Part shown: positions 20,488-28,778 of the stretch, piece by piece
Position numbering within the stretch: the stretch's first letter is position 1
Layout of the letters: each line of letters begins with the position of its first letter
NCBI GenBank assembly: GCA_002069025.1
Contig: MWBK01000054.1
Coordinates: forward strand, 1 to 61,086
Direction of reading: 5' to 3'
DNA from: Bacteroidetes bacterium ADurb.Bin302
GTDB lineage: Bacteria; Bacteroidota; Bacteroidia; Bacteroidales; Paludibacteraceae
Length of the DNA: 61,086 bases
Program-made: the position numbers and the translations under genes
Notes under the pieces: model-generated
Told to the model about the DNA's origin: nothing
Seen by the model: the letters and a program-made list of their open reading frames with translations, nothing else
The model's database searches: none

Positions 20488-20507
20488 TATAGGTCGGTTA
20501 ACAAATA

Positions 20508-20545
20508 GAAAAGTGAGATGTTTTTTACAACATCTCACTTTTTTA
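20508..20545. terminator. Bidirectional terminator between the EEP gene and murB
   Basis: Thirteen-bp perfect stem (AAAGTGAGATGTT / AACATCTCACTTT) with T runs on both strands, placed between two convergent genes. Confidence 0.85.
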
Positions 20546-20573
20546 TTAAATACACCGTTTATATGACAATTAA

Positions 20574-21593
20574 CTAACCAAATATAAAGTTAACCTCGGG
20601 AATTAAATCTATTCCAAAACGTTCACGTATCGAATGGCGAATCGAATCTGATAAATTGATTATATCCAAGCCATTTGCCCCACCTTTATTAATTAATACT
20701 AATGCCTGACTTCCATGAACTGCTACATTGCCTATAGATTTACCTTTCCATCCGCATTGTTCAATCAACCAACCTGCAGGCACTTTTACCTCATCATTGG
20801 ATAACTTATAACAAGGCATGTCCGGATATATTTTAAGCAAGTTTTCGTATTCTTTCGATGATATTACGGGATTCATATAAAAACTTCCGGCATTACCCCA
20901 TACTTTTGGTTCAGGTAATTTCTTTTTACGTATATCTAAGACAGCCTTTCTTATATTCTGAATTGAAATTTCGTCGTAGTTTTTGATTTCATCAGCCAAA
21001 CTACCGTAGTTTACATTCAAATCCCAATTCTTTTTACGTAACTTATAATGAACTGCCGTAACAATATATTTATTTTTTAATTCTCTTTTAAATATGCTAT
21101 CGCGGTACCCGAATTTACATTCTGCATTAGTAAAGATGCGTTCTTCACTCGAACTCACATTTACACATTCAACCTTATCAATAACATCTTTAACTTCTGT
21201 ACCATAAGCACCTATATTTTGTATCGGAGTCGCTCCTACTTCACCCGGTATACCTGAAAGATTCTCGATACCACCATAGTTTTTTTGAGCACAATATGCT
21301 ACTAAATCATCCCAAACTTCACCTGCACCTGCGCGAACAACAACAGTGTCACGTGTACCTTCAACAGCATCTATACCTTTAATTTGAGAATGCAACACAA
21401 CTCCTTGGTAATCATTAATAAATAATAGATTACTTCCACCACCAATTTGTAAAAACTTATTTTCAGACAGTAAATCACTATTAAGTAATTGCTGTAGTTC
21501 TTCTACCGAATCATATTCAATAAAATAATTAGCTTTAACGTCAATACCAAAGGTGTTGTTCTTTAATAAAGAATAATTCTCGTAAGTTTTCAT
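20574..21593 (-). CDS. murB: UDP-N-acetylenolpyruvoylglucosamine reductase
   Basis: FAD enzyme that reduces UDP-GlcNAc-enolpyruvate to UDP-MurNAc in peptidoglycan synthesis. The 339-residue type I (E. coli-like) form has FLQIGGGSNLLF, ENLSGIPGEVGATPIQNIGAYG-type FAD loop around residues 108-129, CKFGYRDSIFK, and the catalytic region NAGSFYMNP with the serine, ending in the conserved Glu of LIPEVNFIFG. It is the last gene of a three-gene minus-strand unit with a glycosyltransferase and a deacetylase-like protein, 25 nt apart. Confidence 0.97.
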   Translation of the reverse strand: MKTYENYSLLKNNTFGIDVKANYFIEYDSVEELQQLLNSDLLSENKFLQIGGGSNLLFINDYQGVVLHSQIKGIDAVEGTRDTVVVRAGAGEVWDDLVAYCAQKNYGGIENLSGIPGEVGATPIQNIGAYGTEVKDVIDKVECVNVSSSEERIFTNAECKFGYRDSIFKRELKNKYIVTAVHYKLRKKNWDLNVNYGSLADEIKNYDEISIQNIRKAVLDIRKKKLPEPKVWGNAGSFYMNPVISSKEYENLLKIYPDMPCYKLSNDEVKVPAGWLIEQCGWKGKSIGNVAVHGSQALVLINKGGANGLDIINLSDSIRHSIRERFGIDLIPEVNFIFG

Positions 21594-21618
21594 ATATAGC
21601 TTTTATTACGCCCTAAAA

Positions 21619-22854
21619 TTAAACGTTTTTAATCAGTTTGTCAAACAAATCTGAGAATTGTTTTGCTTGTAACTTTCTTGAGTACACACTAATCTTATCC
21701 GAATCTTGTTCTATTATTGTATAAGAATTAGTTTTCCAATACTCCTGCCACTTATCTATAAAATTACAGACTTCATTTGTTGTAGTTGCAGCGATTCCAC
21801 AATTCGTTTCTTTTATAATATTCGACAGCCCGGCTTCATCACTACGTACGCAAAGTATTGGTTTACAAGTAGCTAATGCTTCGAAAAACTTAGTAGTCAT
21901 TATGCCTTTAGGTCCATAAACTGTTTGCTTATTTGTGAGTACCAAAATTATTGAACTCGATTTTAATACAGATGGTATTTCAGACACAGGTATGTATGTT
22001 TTGATATCCATGTACGATTTCACTCGATATTTATTAGCAAATTGTTTAATTATATTTGCCGATGCATCATCAACATACCAACGCACAACTAATGTTTCCG
22101 GATTAATTATATTTGAATCATTCATTTTCTTTAATGATTCGAATAACAAAGTCGGATCTTGCATGTCAGTACCTATAATTCGACCTGTATAACATATTAC
22201 AAAGTGCTCTGTAGTAAGCTTTTCCGGATAAAACAATTCAGGATCATAACCATTATAGATAATCGTAACATTATCATTAAATGCCGATAATAAATTTTTA
22301 TGCCATGTCGAAATTGTAGTTATTGCATCAGCCTTTTTTAATATCGCATTACGGCGTTTTACAATAAAAAGTTTTCTTATGTCGTGCAATCTATCATTCA
22401 ACCATGGTAAAGAATATATTTTGTGCTTAGCAAACTCATAATGTACATATTGCTCTATTACATCGCGTACGTCAACTACTAATGGAACTTTTAATTCTGA
22501 TGCTATGCGTGATGCTGTTGACAATGGAAATTGCATAAATGTACTGCATAGTACCAAATCAAATTTTTTATTATTGTAAGTCTTCTGATACAATTTGTAC
22601 AAAGCTTTATCTTTAGCTTCAAACAAAATATCTGCTACAGACTTAAATAGCCACTCTATTTTCGTTCCCCTTTTATAATATGATAAACATTGTGTTTCCG
22701 GCATTTTATCAAGCACATTACACCCTACAGAGGAGTGTTCTTCTGTTAAAACGGAAATCTGCCATCCATAATCTGTCAGATATTTACATAAATATCCCAT
22801 TCTGGGCGCAAATGCCGGAACAAAAGAATCACATATTAGCAATACTGATTTCAT
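21619..22854 (-). CDS. Glycosyltransferase, GT4/GT-B type
   Basis: A 411-residue GT-B glycosyltransferase: VLLICDSFVPAFAPRMGYL at the start, VDVRDVIEQYVHYEFA in the acceptor domain, IYNGYDPELFYPEKL, FVICYTGRIIGTDMQDPTLL and the donor-site KFFEALATCKPILCVRSDEAG. It starts in an ATGA overlap with the stop of the deacetylase-like gene, so the two are coupled. The combination suggests modification or assembly of an envelope glycan; substrate unknown. Confidence 0.92.
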   Translation of the reverse strand: MKSVLLICDSFVPAFAPRMGYLCKYLTDYGWQISVLTEEHSSVGCNVLDKMPETQCLSYYKRGTKIEWLFKSVADILFEAKDKALYKLYQKTYNNKKFDLVLCSTFMQFPLSTASRIASELKVPLVVDVRDVIEQYVHYEFAKHKIYSLPWLNDRLHDIRKLFIVKRRNAILKKADAITTISTWHKNLLSAFNDNVTIIYNGYDPELFYPEKLTTEHFVICYTGRIIGTDMQDPTLLFESLKKMNDSNIINPETLVVRWYVDDASANIIKQFANKYRVKSYMDIKTYIPVSEIPSVLKSSSIILVLTNKQTVYGPKGIMTTKFFEALATCKPILCVRSDEAGLSNIIKETNCGIAATTTNEVCNFIDKWQEYWKTNSYTIIEQDSDKISVYSRKLQAKQFSDLFDKLIKNV

Positions 22855-24098
22855 GCCAAAGATTGAATAATACTTTTAAACAATTCTCGTTGATATCCAC
22901 CCGACAATACCGATACAGAACTATTATGCCAGAGTCCTACCCATTCACCATTATGCCTACGTACAATATTGATTAATTTTAAACAACATTTATACGCATC
23001 ATCATAGTTAAGATTCATATATTCAGTACGATCAAGGGTACAATCCATAACTACTAAAGAATGTAAGCTTAAAGTTGTTAGATAACAAGTACGAGGATTA
23101 ATCCATTTTACCGGTTTACACGTTCCCAATCTAAAACCTGCAACATCAGCATAACCCATAGTATAGTCATCCGTTATACCGCAATTCACTAAAGCCATCA
23201 TATCCTCCGGCTCACGCGATGCTAAATAGTGATTTCTACATTCGGTTATCTTACAAGCACCTGCAAGTTCTAATTTTTGCTTTTCGTCGGCTATTAATTC
23301 AGGATTTAAACCCGCTTCGTAGCTTATATGTAAGCCATAATTCGGATATAGTTCAAACAAACGTTTTATGCCGTTTGATGATAGCGAATAGTATGGTTTA
23401 TCAAATATAGAAGTATTATTCGGAACTCTAATAAACACTTTTGACGACAAATTAGGAAGCTCACTTTCGATTGATTTCATCCATGGAAATGTATACAGCA
23501 AATCCTTTTCTATTCCGCCGAATAAAGAAACAAAAGCGTCTTTAAAATGATTATGAATCAGACCTCCTACAAATCCTCTTAAATTTTGATATTGTTCTAT
23601 TTTGTCTGCATCGTGCGTCATAACACACGAAAATTTTTGATCCAAGTTTTTCACTTCTACTCCGACAAGTTTTAAACAAGAGCGCAACAACTCCCCATAT
23701 TCATCAACAACACATCTATCTATAAAACCTGCTCTATATGGTAAAGAATCTTTTCCTCTAAAACGTCCGTGTATATCTCTTTTTTTATTTATCGTCTCTT
23801 CGTATCTAGTCAACAGAAAGAAACTTGAAGCAATAATATCAGCCTTAAGTATTACAATATCATTTTGTTTTGTAATTACCGGTTCTCCATACAACAGAGG
23901 AATTTCATTGATTTCTTGCAATGGTAATTTCGGCATTGAATTTTTGGTTCCAAATACACCATCATTAAAAAAATAAGATGGGACAATAACTACTTTGTAT
24001 TTACTCCATAAAGACACATCACCTGTATAGCCAATCATATCGGCATATTCAGGCGTCCCTATCAAAAATTCTATGATATAACGGACTGTCTTTTTCAT
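22851..24098 (-). CDS. Polysaccharide deacetylase-like protein (DUF7033 type)
   Basis: A 415-residue protein resembling the Bacteroidota proteins in which an N-terminal DUF7033-like domain precedes a divergent NodB-type deacetylase barrel. The barrel shows the metal-binding FSCVMTHDADKIEQY (Asp, Asp) at about residue 155 and SSKVFIRVPNNTSIF, GLHISYEAGLNPEL (His) and LWHNSSVSVLSGG near the C-terminus. No signal peptide is visible, so it is probably cytoplasmic or peripherally attached. It is coupled to a glycosyltransferase gene by ATGA. The deacetylase activity is inferred from these motifs only. Confidence 0.8.
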   Translation of the reverse strand: MKKTVRYIIEFLIGTPEYADMIGYTGDVSLWSKYKVVIVPSYFFNDGVFGTKNSMPKLPLQEINEIPLLYGEPVITKQNDIVILKADIIASSFFLLTRYEETINKKRDIHGRFRGKDSLPYRAGFIDRCVVDEYGELLRSCLKLVGVEVKNLDQKFSCVMTHDADKIEQYQNLRGFVGGLIHNHFKDAFVSLFGGIEKDLLYTFPWMKSIESELPNLSSKVFIRVPNNTSIFDKPYYSLSSNGIKRLFELYPNYGLHISYEAGLNPELIADEKQKLELAGACKITECRNHYLASREPEDMMALVNCGITDDYTMGYADVAGFRLGTCKPVKWINPRTCYLTTLSLHSLVVMDCTLDRTEYMNLNYDDAYKCCLKLINIVRRHNGEWVGLWHNSSVSVLSGGYQRELFKSIIQSLA

Positions 24099-24120
24099 AA
24101 ATTAATGTAGTTTTTCTGTC

Positions 24121-24132
24121 TTGTGATCACAA
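24121..24132. promoter_or_regulatory. CRP/FNR-like palindrome overlapping a transcript start
   Basis: Perfect 12-bp palindrome TTGTGATCACAA, 22 nt upstream of the deacetylase-like gene and overlapping its predicted start site, a position suited to a repressor. Confidence 0.4.
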
Positions 24133-24137
24133 ATATA
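24130..24137 (-). promoter_or_regulatory. -7 box (TATATTTG) of the deacetylase-glycosyltransferase-murB unit
   Basis: TATATTTG on the minus strand matches TAnnTTTG, about 31 nt before the ATG; it shares bases with the palindrome at 24121-24132. Confidence 0.6.
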
Positions 24138-24191
24138 GCACTTTTTAGTTAGTTTGGCAAAAATAAATTTTCTAGTTTAAATAAAAACATT

Positions 24192-24199
24192 TACCTTTG
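24192..24199 (+). promoter_or_regulatory. -7 box (TACCTTTG) of tRNA-Ser
   Basis: TACCTTTG 34 nt upstream of the mature tRNA 5' end. Confidence 0.65.
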
Positions 24200-24233
24200 T
24201 CGCGGTTTATTAAAAACGAACACAAAAACCATT

Positions 24234-24318
24234 GGAAAGGTGGTAGAGTGGTCGATTACAGCGGTCTTGAAAACCGCCGTACCGCAAGGTACCGGGGGTT
24301 CGAATCCCTCCCTTTCCG
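24234..24318 (+). tRNA. tRNA-Ser(TGA)
   Basis: Class II tRNA of 85 nt. Acceptor stem GGAAAGG pairs with CCTTTCC, discriminator G; anticodon stem GCGGT/ACCGC holds loop CTTGAAA with anticodon TGA; the long variable arm GTACC-GCAA-GGTAC and the T arm GGGGG-TTCGAAT-CCCTC are clear. CCA is not encoded. Confidence 0.96.
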
Positions 24319-24326
24319 CATAAGAT

Positions 24327-24365
24327 AAAGCTCTGCAATTTATACTTGCAGGGCTTTTCTTTTTC
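24327..24365 (+). terminator. Rho-independent terminator after tRNA-Ser
   Basis: Eleven-bp stem (AAAGCTCTGCA / TGCAGGGCTTT, one wobble), nine-base loop, followed by a T-rich run. Confidence 0.8.
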
Positions 24366-24395
24366 TATATATATCTACTCTATCAAAGCTTTTTG

Positions 24396-24403
24396 TAACT
24401 TTG
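24396..24403 (+). promoter_or_regulatory. -7 box (TAACTTTG) of the nitroreductase gene
   Basis: TAACTTTG 19 nt before the ATG at 24423, giving a leader of about a dozen bases. Confidence 0.6.
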
Positions 24404-24422
24404 CCAAAATCATATTTCAACT

Positions 24423-25055
24423 ATGGCTGATAATTATTTAGAAAACAAATACGACAATCTTATGAAAAGTAAGACAAGCATGAGTACAAAGAAAGCTACC
24501 GCCGTATCAAGTTTGATGCTCAAAAATAGAAGTTATAGAGGATACGACCAACGTTGTGTAGTTACTTTAGAGCATCTTAAACATATAGTTTCTGTTAATG
24601 ATAAAATTCCATCAGCCAGAAATCAACAAGTACTACGTTTTAAGCTAATAGATTCAGATAATGCAGATAAAGTATTGAATCTGATAAAATTAGGTAGCGC
24701 ACTATCCGATTTACATCTTCCAATAAAAGGAACGGAACCACGTGCTTTTATAATAATATGCAGTATTATCGATGCCGATAAATGGACTTATACCGATTTA
24801 GGTATCTCTTGTCAAAGCATGCTACTGCAAGCTGTTGAAATGGGATTAAACGGTATATGCATCGGTGCATTTAATAAAGAAAAAATTAAAGATGAATTTA
24901 ATTTAGAAGCTGAACCTCTTTTAATTTTGGCTATAGGCAAAGGTGCTGAAAAGATACGTATCAAGTCAATTGAAGCAGACAAAGACCACAAATATTACAG
25001 AGAAAATGGGGAGCATATTGTTCCTAAAGTAAAAATCGACGAGTTAATCTTGTAG
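24423..25055 (+). CDS. Nitroreductase family flavoprotein
   Basis: A 210-residue FMN-dependent oxidoreductase-type protein. Visible are the flavin-phosphate region KNRSYRGYDQ (residues about 34-43), IPSARNQQVLRFKLI, the mid-domain TDLGISCQSMLLQAVEMGLNGICIGAF and the C-terminal LILAIGKGAEKI. Natural substrate unknown. The start ATG follows a -7 box by 19 nt. Its 3' end overlaps miaA, on the other strand, by 12 bp. A second, shorter nitroreductase is encoded at 43641. Confidence 0.9.
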   Translation: MADNYLENKYDNLMKSKTSMSTKKATAVSSLMLKNRSYRGYDQRCVVTLEHLKHIVSVNDKIPSARNQQVLRFKLIDSDNADKVLNLIKLGSALSDLHLPIKGTEPRAFIIICSIIDADKWTYTDLGISCQSMLLQAVEMGLNGICIGAFNKEKIKDEFNLEAEPLLILAIGKGAEKIRIKSIEADKDHKYYRENGEHIVPKVKIDELIL

Positions 25056-25961
25056 TAAATCCATCACAATAGAAACTTTATCTGCATTTGGTAACATTGC
25101 GTCAATCCAATGAATTTTAAATCCACGTTTTTCCATACCTCTAAACCAAGTCATTTGACGCTTTGCAAATTGATGTATTGCTATTTCTAATTGTGATACC
25201 ATTTCGTTATAACTTAACTCACCTATTATCCATTGTGTTAGATATTTATATTCTAAACCGTAATATATAAGATCCTCTGATTTAATACCTTTATCCAATA
25301 AACCCTTAACTTCGTCAATCATTCCGTTTTGTAAGCGCTCATTAAGTCTTTGAGTAATACGTTTACGTCTAATATCTCTATCAATATCTAAACCTATTAT
25401 TAAGCTATTAATAGGATCAAACTCTTGTTTGTCAGGAATTTGTTGTGCATAATATTCTTCTATTTCTATTGCTCTAATGGCACGTTGAGCACTATCCACG
25501 TCAGTTTTATTATGAAGAGTTTTATATGATTCCAGGATTTTTACTAATTCGGGCAATGACTTTTTCTGTAATTTGCTGCGCAAGTCAGGATTTTGTGGAA
25601 CATCAAGTAATTTATATGCTTTTAATACTGATTCGATGTACAAACCTGTACCTCCGCAAAGTATAGGTAATTTACCCTGCTCTTTTATCTTATTATACGC
25701 AACATGAAAATCATGTTGATACTGAAATAGATTATACTTTGTTCCGGGTTCACAGATATCTATCAAATGGTAATTAATATGCTTCCCATTAATATCATAA
25801 TCAGATAAATCCTTACCAGTACCTATATCCATGCATCTATATACTTGACGCGAATCTGCGCTGATTATTTCTGTATTTAATCTATCTGCAAAAACTGTAG
25901 CAAAGGAAGTTTTGCCACAAGCTGTTGGACCTAATATTGTTATAAGTTCTATCGGTTTCAT
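25044..25961 (-). CDS. miaA: tRNA dimethylallyltransferase
   Basis: Adds a dimethylallyl group to A37 of tRNAs that read codons starting with U. The 305 residues include the P-loop LGPTACGKTSFATVFA (residues 10-25), EIISADSRQVYRCMDIGTGK, LCGGTGLYIESVLK and DSAQRAIRAIEIEEYY, with QFAKRQMTWFRG near the C-terminus. It has its own -7 box ending five bases before the ATG, so its mRNA may be nearly leaderless. The type I restriction cassette starts 67 bp downstream. Confidence 0.97.
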   Translation of the reverse strand: MKPIELITILGPTACGKTSFATVFADRLNTEIISADSRQVYRCMDIGTGKDLSDYDINGKHINYHLIDICEPGTKYNLFQYQHDFHVAYNKIKEQGKLPILCGGTGLYIESVLKAYKLLDVPQNPDLRSKLQKKSLPELVKILESYKTLHNKTDVDSAQRAIRAIEIEEYYAQQIPDKQEFDPINSLIIGLDIDRDIRRKRITQRLNERLQNGMIDEVKGLLDKGIKSEDLIYYGLEYKYLTQWIIGELSYNEMVSQLEIAIHQFAKRQMTWFRGMEKRGFKIHWIDAMLPNADKVSIVMDLLQD

Positions 25962-25965
25962 CTTG

Positions 25966-25973
25966 CAAAAATA
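25966..25973 (-). promoter_or_regulatory. -7 box (TATTTTTG) directly before miaA
   Basis: TATTTTTG on the minus strand, separated from the miaA ATG by only CAAG; predicts a transcript start at or next to the start codon. Confidence 0.5.
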
Positions 25974-26028
25974 AGGAAATAAAAAATAGTTATTTGTAAA
26001 CTTCTTTTATCTGAAGTCATTATAATTC

Positions 26029-27213
26029 TTATTTCATTAACTCCCCCCTAAACGCCTTTTGGCTCAAACTGCCATACAAATTCTCTAGCTCCTGCAAGCT
26101 TTGTTGGTATTGGGTTTTAAGGGATTCTGTTTTTTCTACGATTTTGGTAAATTGGGATTGGAGTTCGATAGGTGGGCAAGGAACTTTTAAGTTTCTCAAA
26201 ATATCAAGGTTGATGTTCTTTTGAGCAGTTTGTGATGCTTTGCTTTCCAATAGTGCCTGAAAGAACTTAAAAAGGAAATGCACATAAAGAACTCTTGCCT
26301 TTTTTGTATTGGTAACAAAACCAACAACACTATCTGGAAAGCAAGCATCAAATGAAAGAATACTTGTTTGGGCAATATTGGCTGCAATAGTAATTAGCAT
26401 GGTTCCTTTAGGCCAAAGCTTGCTTTGCTTCAATCCTAACTCAGAATAAGTTTGCTTATATTTGGTAATGTAAATTCCAGCATTTGTTACATCACCTGTT
26501 TGTATTAATGGGTAAATACCACCTAATAATTCAGGTAAATTTCTTGGTCTTGCTTTTGAAACACCTCTGTCTAAACTTCCTAAATCGCTAAGGTTGCAAA
26601 CTGCCCATCCCTTCTCATTCTTCACAGGGTCACCAAATATCTCCAAAAACTTGCTTTTCAAGAATTCATCCAATAGGCGGATGCTTTCTTTGCGTTGGGC
26701 TATCAGGTTTTCGGCTTTGCTTAAGAGATTGGCAATGTGAAGTTGGTCGGGAAATGGGGGAAGTTCAAATTTTACAAAATCAACAAAACCTCTTGAAATT
26801 CCACCAACAGTTGCGCCTCTAAAGTCCCTCATTATGTCTCTTTGACCTTGTGGACATTTCAAATATTGAAATGCAAATCTGGGAAATGCCTTTGATTTAT
26901 CAATCTTTAAAAGAAATACATGTTCATTTACTGATGCTGTTTCAAAAGGGAAATCCTCGGTTACGAAACTTACTTTTCCGGTTGTTGCTCCATCTTTTAC
27001 AATCAGGATATTTTCCTTTTCAATGATTCCATTTTTCAACCCATTAAAATAATCTTCAGGAATGTATTTGACAGACTTAAAATTAAAACCACCATTACTA
27101 TCTAAATGTTCTGCACCTAATGATGGAATACCTTTATTGTCAAGTGAAGCACCACCTTTAGGTCTTCCACCGCTTTCAAGTGAACTTAAAATTTGAGATA
27201 ACTTTATCTTCAT
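26029..27213 (-). CDS. hsdS: Type I restriction-modification specificity subunit HsdS
   Basis: DNA target-recognition subunit of 394 residues with the usual two halves. The first target recognition domain spans about residues 1-155 (IPSLGAEHLDSNGGFNFKSV, ILIVKDGATTGKVSF, FELPPFPDQLHIANLLSKAE), the first conserved helix about 160-195, the second recognition domain about 205-345 (YPLIQTGDVTNAGIY, LKVPCPPIELQSQFTKIVE) and the second helix ends SQKAFRGELMK. Its start overlaps the hsdM stop (TAATG). Full length with no sign of phase variation. The recognized sequence cannot be read from the protein. Confidence 0.94.
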   Translation of the reverse strand: MKIKLSQILSSLESGGRPKGGASLDNKGIPSLGAEHLDSNGGFNFKSVKYIPEDYFNGLKNGIIEKENILIVKDGATTGKVSFVTEDFPFETASVNEHVFLLKIDKSKAFPRFAFQYLKCPQGQRDIMRDFRGATVGGISRGFVDFVKFELPPFPDQLHIANLLSKAENLIAQRKESIRLLDEFLKSKFLEIFGDPVKNEKGWAVCNLSDLGSLDRGVSKARPRNLPELLGGIYPLIQTGDVTNAGIYITKYKQTYSELGLKQSKLWPKGTMLITIAANIAQTSILSFDACFPDSVVGFVTNTKKARVLYVHFLFKFFQALLESKASQTAQKNINLDILRNLKVPCPPIELQSQFTKIVEKTESLKTQYQQSLQELENLYGSLSQKAFRGELMK

Positions 27214-28778
27214 TACACAAACTCTTTTAATTCAGCCAATCCTTTTTGAATATCGGCTTCAATGCTTTCCAACTTTCCGAAAATCACATTCGGTTTTTCA
27301 TATACCACTTCTTCATACACTTCTTCTTTGTAAGTGCTCAGGTTCAGGTCGTAGTTGTTTTCTACAATTTCCTTTTTCGGCACCATAAAGTATTTCAGCT
27401 TTCGGTCGCTGTCTTTTTTGGCATCTCTTGTTTTGTAGCGTTGCACAATATCAGGCAAATCGCTTTCGGCAATTTTATTTCGCTTATCGTCTAAGGTATA
27501 GCCGTCTGCCTGCATATCGTAAAACCAAACATTGTTGGTTTCGCCCCCTTTGGTAAAAATCAAAATGGCAGTACTCACCCCTGCATAAGGTTTAAATGCA
27601 CCGCTTGGCACAGCTATTACGGCTTTTAGTTCGGTTTTTTCAATTATCAGTTTTCGCAATGCTTCAAACGCTTTTCCGCTATTTTGTATTACACCACTTG
27701 GCACAATTACGGCAGCCGTTCCGCCCATTTTCAGCATATTAAAAATTCGTTCTACAAATAGAAGTTCGGTTTTGGTAGTAGGCAGTTTCAGCCCTTCGTT
27801 AATGTCGCCTTTGTCAACATTACCGGTAAATGGCGGATTCGCCATAATTACATCGAACTGGCTGTCTTCGTTGTAGCTTTTGCTCAGCGTGTCTTTATAG
27901 TCAATTTTAGGTTCGTCAATACCATGCATCATTAAGTTCATCAAACCCAAACGTACCATTGTGGTATCAATATCATAACCTACAAAGCTTTGGTCAAGAA
28001 TAGTTTTTACCTCTTGCGTTAAAACAGCACTAATAGCGGCACGTTCAAAACCATCTTCATCCTTTTTCAGTCTAACCGGGTCTTTCTTCCTAACCAGATC
28101 AGTAAGTATGTATTGGTATGAACCTAACAAGAAACCACCTGTACCGCAAGCAGGGTCGGCAATGCGTTGTCCGAGTTGCGGAGCAACCAATTCTGCCATC
28201 AATTTAATTATATGGCGTGGCGTACGGAATTGCCCGTTTATACCTGCTGTAGCAATCTCACTTAAAAGCATTTCATAAACATCACCTTGTATGTCTTGAA
28301 AAGCGTGTCCGCCTTCGGTGGCATCTTTTTCAATTTCCTTGAAAATATCTTCTATAATATTAATGGCAGAAACCAACAAACTTGCTTTAGGCATTATAAA
28401 CACAGCATTTTTCATGTGTTTGGTAAAAGGTGAAGTTTCTCCGTTAAGTTCTTTCAAAAACGGAAACACTTTCATTTGTACATGCAGCAACATTTCGTCG
28501 GCCGGTTTATGCTTAAATACACTCCAACGTAATTCATTTTTATCAAAACTCTCATTACTACCCGGAATATTAAAATTCCCCGTAAAACGAGAAATGTATT
28601 TTTCTCCGGTAAACTCAGCATCACGCTCACGTTTGGTTTCTAAATCGTCCAAACGTTTCATGAAAATAAGATAGGTAATTTGCTCAATGGCTGTTAACGG
28701 GTTGGAAATACCACCTTCCCAAAAGTTTTGCCAGAGCTTTCCTATAAGCGATTTTAATTGTGCGTTATTTTGTAACAT
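27213..28778 (-). CDS. hsdM: Type I restriction-modification DNA methyltransferase HsdM
   Basis: N6-adenine methyltransferase of 521 residues. The N-terminal HsdM_N region (LWQNFWEGGISNPLTAIEQI, YLIFMKRLDD) precedes the SAM-binding motif IADPACGTGGFLLGSY (about residue 205) and the catalytic NPPF in DVIMANPPFTGN (about 311). With HsdS it protects host DNA; with HsdR it forms the restriction complex. It abuts the dinD-like gene upstream with no gap and overlaps hsdS by one base, so the four genes form one operon. Confidence 0.96.
   Translation of the reverse strand: MLQNNAQLKSLIGKLWQNFWEGGISNPLTAIEQITYLIFMKRLDDLETKRERDAEFTGEKYISRFTGNFNIPGSNESFDKNELRWSVFKHKPADEMLLHVQMKVFPFLKELNGETSPFTKHMKNAVFIMPKASLLVSAINIIEDIFKEIEKDATEGGHAFQDIQGDVYEMLLSEIATAGINGQFRTPRHIIKLMAELVAPQLGQRIADPACGTGGFLLGSYQYILTDLVRKKDPVRLKKDEDGFERAAISAVLTQEVKTILDQSFVGYDIDTTMVRLGLMNLMMHGIDEPKIDYKDTLSKSYNEDSQFDVIMANPPFTGNVDKGDINEGLKLPTTKTELLFVERIFNMLKMGGTAAVIVPSGVIQNSGKAFEALRKLIIEKTELKAVIAVPSGAFKPYAGVSTAILIFTKGGETNNVWFYDMQADGYTLDDKRNKIAESDLPDIVQRYKTRDAKKDSDRKLKYFMVPKKEIVENNYDLNLSTYKEEVYEEVVYEKPNVIFGKLESIEADIQKGLAELKEFV

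Noticed and set aside
26029..27213. Phase-variable HsdS by inversion
   Set aside because: There is only one hsdS, no truncated second copy, no long inverted repeats and no recombinase nearby.
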